Below are positions 1 to 5,448 of a stretch of 5,873 nucleotides of DNA, in pieces (positions within the stretch are counted from its first letter, which is position 1; the number at the start of each line of letters is the position of its first letter). The DNA lies in assembly GCA_021733705.1 (NCBI GenBank), contig JAIPKF010000101.1:1-5873 (forward strand), given 5' to 3'. The stretch is from Chthoniobacterales bacterium. Lineage in GTDB: Bacteria > Verrucomicrobiota > Verrucomicrobiia > Chthoniobacterales > UBA6821. The position numbers were made by a program, and so were the translations under genes. The notes under the pieces were generated by a model. The model saw only the letters and a program-made list of their open reading frames with translations. It did not search any database and was not told the origin of the DNA.

Positions 1-22
1 TGTGAAATATCCGGGTTAAAGT
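1..22 (+). repeat. Right end of a second copy of the TTAA-flanked palindromic element
   Basis: The first 22 bases match 4327-4348 with a single difference (A for G). The stretch contains the inner terminal-repeat motif TGTGAAATATCCGGG (1-15) followed by TTAA (16-19) and AGT. The rest of the copy would lie to the left of the window. It ends 16 bases before the obgE stop codon if TTAA is counted as its edge, so it sits just downstream of obgE in the direction of transcription. Only the end is visible, so whether it is a full copy or a lone terminal repeat cannot be told. Confidence 0.65.
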
Positions 23-35
23 TAAATTACTTTGA

Positions 36-1154
36 CTATAAAGGACGCAAGCGTTCGTGGAGGAATTTTTTGATTACATCAACCCCCTCCCCTAACTCTG
101 CACAGATGGGGATTACTGTGATGTTCGGAATTTTTTTCTGAAATTCAGTAAGGTTTTTTGGGGCTGCAGGACAATCCATCTTATTTGCAATAACACACCA
201 AGGACGAGCGACTAATTCAGGGTCGTAAAGCTCTAGTTCTTTTCTTAAAACATGAAGATCTTCCCAAGGTTTCCGTTCTTCAGCACCAGACATGTCGAGT
301 ACAAAAAGTAAAATAGGACAACGCATGATATGTCTGAGAAAAGCATGTCCAAGACCGCGATTGTGACTCGCTCCCTCAATGAGACCAGGAATATCAGCAA
401 CAGTAGTCTGAGTATAATCACCCAAATCGACGACCCCTACTTGAGGATGACGTGTGGTGAAGGGATAAGAGGCTACTTTAGGATGAGCTGCTGAAAGGGC
501 ACGGAGTAATGTCGATTTTCCAGCGTTGGGATATCCTACCAGTCCTGCAAAGGCGATAGTACGTAGCTCTAAAAGAAACCAACTCTCCTCCCCCTCCGTC
601 CCTTCTGTAAAACGCCTTGGAGCGCGGTTGCGTGAACTTTTAAAATGAATATTCCCTCGACCTCCATGTCCTTTGAGGCAAAGGACAAATTCCTCCCCGG
701 GCTCTGCTAAGTCAGCTACCAGGTCCTCAGGATCAGGGGGTGCTAATTTAGAGCGAGGTTCTGATTTACTAACAGAGGAAATATTTTCCTTTGTCTCCTC
801 TTTTTTTTCAGACTCCTCAGTTTCTTCTTCTTCAAGAGCTAGTGCCGATGTGGGTGGAGGAACACGATAAATTAATGTCCCTACAGGAACAGGGAGAATT
901 AAATCGGATCCGGTCTTACCATGCTTTTGACGACTTGAACCGGGAGCTCCATTTTCTGCACGGAGTATCGGTTTGTAAAACAACGAAGCTAACTGTGTTT
1001 CATGCACGCTGGCTTTTAAAATGACACTTCCACCATCTCCTCCGTCACCACCATCAGGGCCACCCTTTGGAATAAATTTCTCTCGGCGGAAGCTAGCACA
1101 CCCATTTCCTCCTTTGCCAGCTTTTGCATGAATACGAACGCGATCAATGAACAT
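36..1154 (-). CDS. obgE: Obg/CgtA family GTPase (ribosome assembly), with an acidic insertion in the Obg domain
   Basis: This is a complete 372-residue protein. The Obg family is an essential cytoplasmic GTPase that binds the large ribosomal subunit during late assembly and links GTP/ppGpp level to growth. Residues 1-~200 are the glycine-rich Obg fold (GKGGNG at 13-18, KGGPDGGDGG at 30-39). The G domain follows with G1 GYPNAGKST (207-215), switch I YPFTT (230-234), G3 DIPG (254-257), G4 NKMD (324-327) and G5-like CAE (351-353). It stops soon after the G domain, so the variable C-terminal OCT domain is absent. Residues ~102-136 form a Glu/Lys/Ser-rich low-complexity insertion within the Obg fold. 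The ATG (1152-1154) lies inside the end of glgA with an 11-base overlap, which implies co-transcription and probably translational coupling; only a weak purine run precedes it. The usual neighbours rplU and rpmA are not upstream. Family identity is certain; the effect of the insertion is unknown. Confidence 0.97.
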   Translation of the reverse strand: MFIDRVRIHAKAGKGGNGCASFRREKFIPKGGPDGGDGGDGGSVILKASVHETQLASLFYKPILRAENGAPGSSRQKHGKTGSDLILPVPVGTLIYRVPPPTSALALEEEETEESEKKEETKENISSVSKSEPRSKLAPPDPEDLVADLAEPGEEFVLCLKGHGGRGNIHFKSSRNRAPRRFTEGTEGEESWFLLELRTIAFAGLVGYPNAGKSTLLRALSAAHPKVASYPFTTRHPQVGVVDLGDYTQTTVADIPGLIEGASHNRGLGHAFLRHIMRCPILLFVLDMSGAEERKPWEDLHVLRKELELYDPELVARPWCVIANKMDCPAAPKNLTEFQKKIPNITVIPICAELGEGVDVIKKFLHERLRPL

Positions 1155-2361
1155 TTTTCGATTCTTTCAGAATGTGAGTGTAAAGTCGCTCTGTTTTCTT
1201 AGCAATCATCTCCCAAGAAAAATGATGTTCCACACGAAGCCGTCCTGCCGCTCCCATGGAGGCCCGAAGAGAGGAATCACTCATCAATTGATTCACCCTT
1301 GCAGCAAGAGTAAGAATAAAATTTTCAGGATCCAAAATATCAGAACCTCCCTTTTTCTGATCCAAGGGGACCAAAAATCCTGTGACCCCATCTACTACCA
1401 CTTCTTTAATTCCACCAACTGCTGAGGCTACCACCGGAACCCCACAGGCCATTGCTTCCAAATTGATAATTCCAAAGGGTTCGTAGATAGAAGGACAGAC
1501 AAAAAGGGCAGCTCCTGAATAAAGAGCAATGATGTCATGATGCTCCACCATTGTGCTAATCCAAATAATTCCAGGCCGATCTTCTTGGGCTTGGGCCACT
1601 GCTTTTTCCATTTCGAGAGCAATTTCTGGTGTATCTGGAGCACCTGCACAGAGAACGATTTGAAAGCCAGGATCCATATGCTTGATCGCATGAACAAGGT
1701 GTACGATTCCTTTCTGACGAGTAATACGACCTACAAAAAGTACATATGGAAGATCAGAGTTAATACCATATTTTTCTAAACAGGACCTCTCTTGATTCTT
1801 AGAATATTCATTGAGATCAATACCATTATGGATCACAAAAACACGATCCTCAGAAATTGGAAAATGTTCGAGAATGTCTCTTTTTGTCTCATGAGAAACA
1901 GCAATCACAGCATCTGCTAGGGTGAGTGCTTGTTGTTCAATCCAGCAAGAGTAATCGTACCCTCCTCCCAATTGTTCTTGTTTCCATGGGCGCAGAGGCT
2001 CCAATGAATGAACCGTGATGATGAGAGGAATTCCATAAAGCTGTTTTGCCATAATTCCCCCAAGATAGGTATACCAGGTATGACAATGGACTAAATCAGC
2101 ATCGATCCCTGCCGCATTAAATTGAATTCCCCTCCATGCTGCATCCAGAGGACTCTTGAGCTGTGGAGGAGAGTCTAAAACGAGTCCCTTTTCAGAAAAT
2201 CCACGAATAGAAAAATGTTCTTTTTTCTCCTGTTGATCTCCAAAGCAGCGCACTTCGACCGAAATCAACTTAGCAAGCTCACGGCTTAAATACTTCACAT
2301 GCACGCCTGCTCCTCCATAAATATGAGGAGGATATTCTTTAGTAAATAAGAGGAGCTTCAT
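1144..2361 (-). CDS. glgA: GT4 glycogen synthase / alpha-maltose-1-phosphate synthase-like glycosyltransferase
   Basis: This is a 405-residue GT-B glycosyltransferase of the GT4 type found in actinobacterial-style GlgA/GlgM, which transfers glucose from ADP-glucose (or UDP-glucose) to glucan or to glucose-1-phosphate in the cytoplasm. The N-terminal Rossmann domain has the acceptor loop GGAGVHV (16-22), HCHTWY (92-97) and TVHSLEPLRPWK (116-127). The hinge region contains HNGID (178-182). The C-terminal nucleotide-sugar domain has VGRITRQKG (210-218) and the catalytic E-x7-E motif EPFGIINLE (294-302). The start chosen is the ATG at 2359-2361, because family members begin at this MKxLLxxxEYPPH block; it then starts 4 bases after the sixA stop. 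An in-frame ATG at 2374-2376 would add five residues (MENSF) and overlap sixA by 11 bases. The 3' end overlaps obgE by 11 bases. Whether it makes glycogen or maltose-1-phosphate cannot be decided from sequence alone, and no other glg gene is in view. Confidence 0.9.
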   Translation of the reverse strand: MKLLLFTKEYPPHIYGGAGVHVKYLSRELAKLISVEVRCFGDQQEKKEHFSIRGFSEKGLVLDSPPQLKSPLDAAWRGIQFNAAGIDADLVHCHTWYTYLGGIMAKQLYGIPLIITVHSLEPLRPWKQEQLGGGYDYSCWIEQQALTLADAVIAVSHETKRDILEHFPISEDRVFVIHNGIDLNEYSKNQERSCLEKYGINSDLPYVLFVGRITRQKGIVHLVHAIKHMDPGFQIVLCAGAPDTPEIALEMEKAVAQAQEDRPGIIWISTMVEHHDIIALYSGAALFVCPSIYEPFGIINLEAMACGVPVVASAVGGIKEVVVDGVTGFLVPLDQKKGGSDILDPENFILTLAARVNQLMSDSSLRASMGAAGRLRVEHHFSWEMIAKKTERLYTHILKESKNVH

Positions 2362-2365
2362 GAAA

Positions 2366-2845
2366 CTATTTTCCATTTACGAATTCAACTGGAATCAAAA
2401 ACTGCAATATACCTGCACCAGGAGCTATTTTTTCTACTTTGATTGCGGTCAACGAAGCTTTAGGAACATTCACATTTTTCGAGTGAGCCATGCCCAATAG
2501 TTTTGCAATGAGATAACTCAAGTCAGGCTCATGTCCCACGAGCATTACTGATTCAAGCGTGATGTAGGATTGAAGCTCCTCTATCGCTACCTCTGGAATC
2601 ATTCCTGAAGCGATCCAAGCTAGTTCAAGAAATGGAGGCATTCCAATTTTTTCTAAAACCGGATGCATTGTCTCCACAGCACGACAAAATGGGCTTGTTA
2701 AGACCAAATCTGGCTTGATGTTATATTTTTTACAAAATTTTCCAACACGTAACGCTTGGGTTTTTCCTATCACTGTCAGCTTACGCTCTGCATCATTGTT
2801 GCAATGTGGTTCTGCTTCGGCATGTCTGAGAAGATAGAGAATCAT
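2366..2845 (-). CDS. sixA: SixA-type phosphohistidine phosphatase (histidine phosphatase superfamily)
   Basis: This is a 159-residue single-domain protein of the usual SixA length. The family removes phosphate from phosphohistidine; E. coli SixA acts on phosphotransfer (HPt/NPr-type) proteins. Visible catalytic features are the RHG-type motif LRHAEA (6-11, nucleophile His8), Arg21 in the ERKLT segment, Arg55 in SPFCRAVET (51-59), and the second histidine in VGHEPDLS (103-110, His105). There is no signal peptide, so it is cytoplasmic. It is the first gene of the leftward unit sixA-glgA-obgE. The ATG at 2843-2845 is preceded by AAA plus a run of seven T and no Shine-Dalgarno. The stop TAG (2366-2368) is 4 bases from the preferred glgA start. 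Its partner protein is unknown and no histidine kinase is in the window. A broader histidine-phosphatase role is possible, but the SixA layout fits well. Confidence 0.9.
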   Translation of the reverse strand: MILYLLRHAEAEPHCNNDAERKLTVIGKTQALRVGKFCKKYNIKPDLVLTSPFCRAVETMHPVLEKIGMPPFLELAWIASGMIPEVAIEELQSYITLESVMLVGHEPDLSYLIAKLLGMAHSKNVNVPKASLTAIKVEKIAPGAGILQFLIPVEFVNGK

Positions 2846-2870
2846 AAAAAAATTTCGTAAGTACGCAGTC

Positions 2871-2909
2871 TGTGGAAAGTATATTTCTTTTTATTCGAAA
2901 CTCTCCACA
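2871..2909 (-). promoter_or_regulatory. Possible sixA-glgA-obgE promoter with a flanking dyad
   Basis: On the minus strand TATACT (2878-2883) matches the -10 consensus at five of six positions and lies 32 bases before the sixA ATG. No good -35 box is found at 16-18 bases; TTGTGG is 21 bases away. A dyad surrounds it: TGTGGAAAG (2871-2879) and CTCTCCACA (2901-2909) are inverted copies with one mismatch. The dyad could be an operator or chance, and the promoter itself is inferred. Confidence 0.3.
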
Positions 2910-2920
2910 ACAGCAGACAA

Positions 2921-2976
2921 GTAAAGGGTAATGAGTGATGGGTGATGAGTAATGAGTAATGAGTGACGGGTAACGA
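2921..2976. repeat. Heptanucleotide tandem repeat, about eight units
   Basis: There are eight consecutive 7-bp units of consensus GTRAYGR. The first (GTAAAGG, 2921-2927) is degenerate; then come GTAATGA, GTGATGG, GTGATGA, GTAATGA, GTAATGA, GTGACGG and GTAACGA. Variation is almost all transitions at fixed positions. It lies in non-coding DNA between sixA and the palindromic repeats. Heptameric short tandem repeats of this kind are known from cyanobacterial intergenic DNA; no function can be read from the sequence here. Confidence 0.8.
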
Positions 2977-3034
2977 GTTTATCTTTTTGCCTTCGGCAAG
3001 TTCAAACTAAAAGAACCTGATCATACTCAATGGA

Positions 3035-3160
3035 ACAGAGCAAACTGGTTTTATATTTGCTGAGGCTGATGAAGAGCAAGAAGTGACGGCACGCAGCAAC
3101 TGAGTGTACATAGGGTACTCGAGGACGCGAGCACCGGCACGACAGTACTCTTTGCTCTGT
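3035..3160. repeat. Palindromic intergenic repeat, copy 1 (diverged)
   Basis: This 126-bp segment is bounded by a perfect 10-bp inverted repeat, ACAGAGCAAA (3035-3044) and TTTGCTCTGT (3151-3160). From GCTGAGGCT (3059) onward it aligns with copy 2 (from 3185): shared blocks include GCTGAGGCT, TGAAGA-CAAG, GAG-GTA and CGAGCACC, with roughly two-thirds identity by eye. It differs from copy 2 in its outer stem, as though a shared core carried different ends or the stems had co-varied. Open frames crossing it have no protein-like content. Confidence 0.6.
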
Positions 3161-3171
3161 CTGCAGAAACC

Positions 3172-3302
3172 CCTCTTCAAGTTCGCTGAGGCTAGTGAAG
3201 AACAAGGCGCGAGGAGCACAGAGACCGAGCGTATAGTAATACGTGAGGGATCGAGCACCACAGCAACGCAGTTATTCGCAGCCTCAGTAGAACTTGAAGA
3301 GG
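3172..3302. repeat. Palindromic intergenic repeat, copy 2, ending at the fabG stop
   Basis: This 131-bp segment has long terminal inverted repeats: CCTCTTCAAGTTC (3172-3184) pairs with GAACTTGAAGAGG (3290-3302), and the adjoining CTGAGGCT (3186-3193) pairs with AGCCTCAG (3280-3287). Together this gives a 21-bp stem interrupted only by G against TA. The core is homologous to copy 1, 126 bases to the left. The right edge is 3 bases from the fabG stop codon. There is no T-run beside the stem on the fabG strand, so it is not a standard intrinsic terminator, though it could block 3' exonucleases or be a miniature transposon. No clear target-site duplication is seen. Confidence 0.65.
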
Positions 3303-3305
3303 CGT

Positions 3306-4052
3306 TTACATCGACATCCCACCATCGATGGCTAACACCTGACCCGTAATATAGCTTGCAGAAGGGCCTGCAAGAAAGCTAACGGCCGTTGCAATATCCT
3401 CTGGCTGACCGAAACGATTTAGAGGAATTTGCGCAATAGCAGCATGGCGCACCTCTTCACTTAAGACAGAGGTCATATCTGTTTCGATAAATCCAGGAGC
3501 AACGACATTGACAGTAATACCTCGGCTGGCTACTTCCCGTGAAAGGCTTTTGCTAAATCCAATGAGCCCTGCTTTGCTTGCAGCGTAGTTGGTCTGTCCT
3601 GCAAGACCCATGAGGCCACTGACAGAGCTGATATTGATGATTCTCCCTGAACGCGCTTTAATCATAGGACGGATGACGGCTCGCACACAATTAAAAGCTC
3701 CCTTAAGATTAGCATTTAGAACTTCATCCCAATGTTCTGAAGACATGCGCATGAGGAGATTGTCACGAGTAATTCCAGCATTATTGACAAGAATATCGAC
3801 CCTTCCAAAATCAGCTATAATCTGTTCTCCCACTTTTTGAACCGCTTCAAAATCGGCCACATCAACAGCGTAGGCTTTGGCAGACCCAGCAATTTTTTGA
3901 TTTAAGTGCAGTGCCACTTTGGAAGAATTACTTTCACTGCGACTCAGCACAGCAATTTTTGCTCCTTGAAGAGCGAGTTGATGGGCAATGGCTTCGCCAA
4001 TTCCTCGACCTGCACCTGTAACAATGGCTACTTGATTTTCTAATGGTTTCAT
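3306..4052 (-). CDS. fabG: 3-oxoacyl-[acyl-carrier-protein] reductase
   Basis: This is a complete 248-residue classical short-chain dehydrogenase/reductase of the size typical for FabG, the cytoplasmic NADPH-dependent enzyme that reduces 3-oxoacyl-ACP in type II fatty-acid elongation. It shows the cofactor loop TGAGRGIG (12-19), NNAG (90-93) followed by the FabG-like ITRDNLLMRM, and the catalytic tetrad Asn115, Ser143, Tyr156, Lys160 in NYAASKAG. It ends in the family-typical ITGQVLAIDGGMSM. The ATG (4050-4052) is preceded by AAA plus eight T and no Shine-Dalgarno. It stands alone: neither fabD nor acpP adjoins it in this window, and the DNA on both sides is repeat-rich. SDR enzymes are numerous, so a related reductase (for example PhaB-like) is possible, but the sequence fits FabG best. 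Confidence 0.93.
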   Translation of the reverse strand: MKPLENQVAIVTGAGRGIGEAIAHQLALQGAKIAVLSRSESNSSKVALHLNQKIAGSAKAYAVDVADFEAVQKVGEQIIADFGRVDILVNNAGITRDNLLMRMSSEHWDEVLNANLKGAFNCVRAVIRPMIKARSGRIINISSVSGLMGLAGQTNYAASKAGLIGFSKSLSREVASRGITVNVVAPGFIETDMTSVLSEEVRHAAIAQIPLNRFGQPEDIATAVSFLAGPSASYITGQVLAIDGGMSM

Positions 4053-4099
4053 AAAAAAAATTTAGAGGGTGAAATGAAGCTGAGAAAATACCTCGTGCT

Positions 4100-4118
4100 T
4101 TTATAGCTTGCAAGCTAT
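4100..4118 (-). promoter_or_regulatory. Probable fabG promoter -10 box overlapped by a 16-bp perfect palindrome
   Basis: On the minus strand TATAAA (4100-4105) is a good -10 candidate 47 bases before the fabG ATG. The perfect palindrome ATAGCTTGCAAGCTAT (4103-4118) overlaps its upstream end, the position expected of a repressor operator. No convincing -35 box is present (a T-rich hexamer lies at the right distance). No T-run follows the palindrome on either strand, so it is not a terminator. Regulator and function are inferred. Confidence 0.4.
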
Positions 4119-4161
4119 GAGAAAAAACATGATGAAAATTTTTTGTCTGGCAAGGGGGTAA

Positions 4162-4345
4162 TTAACCCGGATATTTCATACTGATCGTGATGAGGAGGCC
4201 GTGAAGGCTGATGGGGCAAGGCAGGCGAGCATTTTGATGTAGGGCTGTATGTGTACATACTGTCCAAATCAAAATGTGAGTCTAACGCAGCATCCATCTG
4301 GCTTCCCGGCCTCCGCAGGTGATTAGTGTGAAGTATCCGGGTTAA
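4162..4345. mobile_element. MITE-like palindromic element flanked by TTAA
   Basis: A 176-bp core (4166-4341) has 17-bp terminal inverted repeats, CCCGGATATTTCATACT (4166-4182) and AGTGTGAAGTATCCGGG (4325-4341), with two mismatches. TTAA sits directly outside each end (4162-4165 and 4342-4345), as expected of a TTAA target duplication. The interior is also self-complementary: GGAGGCCGTGAAG pairs with CTTCCCGGCCTCC bar one base, GCATTTTGAT with ATCAAAATGT bar one base, and GTATGT with ACATAC at the centre. It could therefore fold into one long hairpin. It encodes no transposase. A second copy's end is at 1-22. TTAA targeting is known for the IS1380 family and its piggyBac relatives; assigning this element to that family is my inference. 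It could instead be a REP-like regulatory repeat whose ends include TTAA. Confidence 0.65.
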
Positions 4346-4346
4346 A

Positions 4347-4492
4347 GTGAGCAATCTCGGAAAAGAAATACTCACAGGGATGGAAGAAATGAAAGGGATA
4401 AAAAACAGAACAAACAAAAATGTTCTGACATTCTGAAAATTGCTTCTTGTATTCATCCCTTCCATCCCTGTGATTTTTCTTCTTTCCCTCAC
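4347..4492. repeat. Imperfect inverted repeat enclosing the PP2C terminator
   Basis: A 22-bp arm at 4372-4393 (TCACAGGGATGGAAG plus RRATGAA) recurs inverted at 4452-4473 with two mismatches. Pairing extends outward, with gaps, through a purine-rich stretch to GTGAG (4347-4351) and CTCAC (4488-4492). The repeat begins 2 bases after the PP2C stop and ends 1 base from the TTAA of the neighbouring mobile element. Its loop contains the terminator hairpin. A leftward reading frame running through it and the adjacent element gives low-complexity, unconvincing protein. Confidence 0.7.
4400..4427 (-). terminator. Rho-independent terminator for the PP2C phosphatase gene
   Basis: Read on the minus strand, CAGAACA (4421-4427) and TGTTCTG (4406-4412) form a perfect 7-bp stem around an 8-base loop, followed directly by six T (4400-4405). 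It lies 67 bases beyond the PP2C stop codon. The stem has only three GC pairs, so it may be modest alone, but it is nested in a longer inverted repeat. On the plus strand the A-run comes first, so it works one way only. Confidence 0.6.
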
Positions 4493-4494
4493 GA

Positions 4495-5367
4495 TCATGC
4501 AGCGCCGATTTCAATCACCATTGCCGTTGCATTATCTCTCCCTGATCGATCGACAGCCTCTTCAACGAGATGTTGTGCAGGTGATTTTTTTGTAGACTCC
4601 GTTAAAATTTCCAACAATTGCGCATCAAAAATCCCATCAGTTACCCCATCTGAGCAGAGTAAAAAACGATCTCCCAAACAATAGTCCACTCTCCCAACCT
4701 GAGGTGTGACAAATTGATGATCAGCTCCAAGCACTTTTTGGAGCAGGTTACGACGAGGGTGATTTTTCAATTCATATTCACTCATCTTTCCTTGACGAAA
4801 AAGCCACCCGACATGGGTATCATCTTCGGAAATTTGTTTAATCCCTCCCTCCTTCGGGAGATGATAAAAACGACTATCGCCGATATGTCCAAAAAAGAGT
4901 CTTCCCGGGCGCACCCAACACATGGTCAAGGTCGTCCCCATACCACAGCACTCCTCATAACTGGCGCTTAGAAAAAGAAGAGCTCGATGAATTTCATGAA
5001 AGAGCTCAATCAAGAATTGATAGAAAGAATCGTTCCCCGAGATTGAAGGAGTTAGAATACTGTTTTCTACTCTTGCTAAGTAAGGAGGAAACATTTTTGT
5101 TATTTTCTCCACCGCAATGCGACTTGCAAACTCACCAGCCATTGCTCCCCCCATTCCATCACTGACGGCAAAGACATAATCTTTGGAGATATCGGAAGCA
5201 TCTCCAATTTTTCCAAGATACTGAACCTCGATAGCATCAAGCGAGAGCCCTAAAAAACTATCTTCGTTATTTTTGCGCACACGTCCGATATCAGTGTAAG
5301 CAGACCAGCGTAATGTCAAGGGAGATGAGGAGTCCACGAGGATATAAAAAGTGCAACGAGAGTCCAA
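4495..5367 (-). CDS. PP2C-family (PPM) serine/threonine protein phosphatase
   Basis: This is a complete 290-residue single-domain PP2C phosphatase, a Mn/Mg-dependent cytoplasmic enzyme that removes phosphate from Ser/Thr and often opposes a Hanks-type kinase. The metal-site and family motifs appear in order: NNEDS (33-37), SDGMGG (69-74), GTTLT (144-148), HIGDSR (161-166), LLCSDGVTD (236-244) and GRDNAT (276-281). The aspartates at 36, 70, 240 and 278 are all present, so it should be active. There is no transmembrane or sensor domain. The start is TTG (5365-5367), chosen because GGAGG lies 4 bases upstream and no in-frame ATG occurs before the domain begins near residue 20; GTG at codon 11 has no such site. 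It is divergent from nuoB with 81 bases between them, and a terminator follows it. No partner kinase is in the window, so the substrate is unknown. Confidence 0.93.
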   Translation of the reverse strand: MDSRCTFYILVDSSSPLTLRWSAYTDIGRVRKNNEDSFLGLSLDAIEVQYLGKIGDASDISKDYVFAVSDGMGGAMAGEFASRIAVEKITKMFPPYLARVENSILTPSISGNDSFYQFLIELFHEIHRALLFLSASYEECCGMGTTLTMCWVRPGRLFFGHIGDSRFYHLPKEGGIKQISEDDTHVGWLFRQGKMSEYELKNHPRRNLLQKVLGADHQFVTPQVGRVDYCLGDRFLLCSDGVTDGIFDAQLLEILTESTKKSPAQHLVEEAVDRSGRDNATAMVIEIGAA

Positions 5368-5448
5368 AATTCCTCCACTTCAAGTAAAGCATATTCTTTT
5401 TTTACATATTAGAATTCTCTTGCTGGAACTCTTCTCTTTTTTTAGAGT
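5368..5448. promoter_or_regulatory. Divergent promoter region between the PP2C gene and nuoB
   Basis: This 81-bp AT-rich spacer must drive both genes unless one is read from outside. For nuoB, TTGCTG (5420-5425) and TAGAGT (5443-5448) are spaced 17 bases apart and resemble -35 and -10 boxes; the start site would then fall at about 5455, the second ATG. For the PP2C gene, TAATAT-like sequence on the minus strand near 5406-5411 could be a -10, but no good -35 accompanies it. These are weak matches. Confidence 0.3.
5372..5376 (-). promoter_or_regulatory. Ribosome binding site that fixes the TTG start of the PP2C gene
   Basis: GGAGG on the minus strand sits 4 bases upstream of the TTG codon. It is the only clear Shine-Dalgarno sequence next to a start codon in this window, and it decides the start in favour of TTG over the GTG 30 bases downstream. 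Confidence 0.7.

Noticed and set aside
673..1024. Two plus-strand open frames of 65 and 77 codons
   Set aside because: Both are antisense shadows of obgE; the Ser-rich one mirrors the acidic insertion.
1147..1779. Open frames on both strands inside glgA
   Set aside because: They are shadows of a well-conserved glycosyltransferase gene.
2986..3002. Small hairpin TTGCC-TTC-GGCAA as a terminator
   Set aside because: No T-run follows the stem on either strand; on the plus strand the T-run precedes it and on the minus strand A follows.
2921..3302. CRISPR array
   Set aside because: The heptamers have no spacers, and the two longer repeats are adjacent, diverged and palindromic over their whole length.
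3002..3349. Overlapping 67- to 84-codon open frames on both strands
   Set aside because: They lie in the palindromic repeat pair, run on both strands at once, and show no protein motif or ribosome site.
3352..3381. Imperfect inverted repeat resembling the fabG upstream palindrome (TAGCTTGCAG ... AAGCTA)
   Set aside because: It lies within conserved fabG codons near the C-terminus and needs gaps to pair; likely chance.
4115..4498. Leftward 127-codon open frame downstream of the PP2C gene
   Set aside because: It crosses two palindromic repeats and the terminator, has compositionally odd protein with no recognisable fold, and is best explained as chance.
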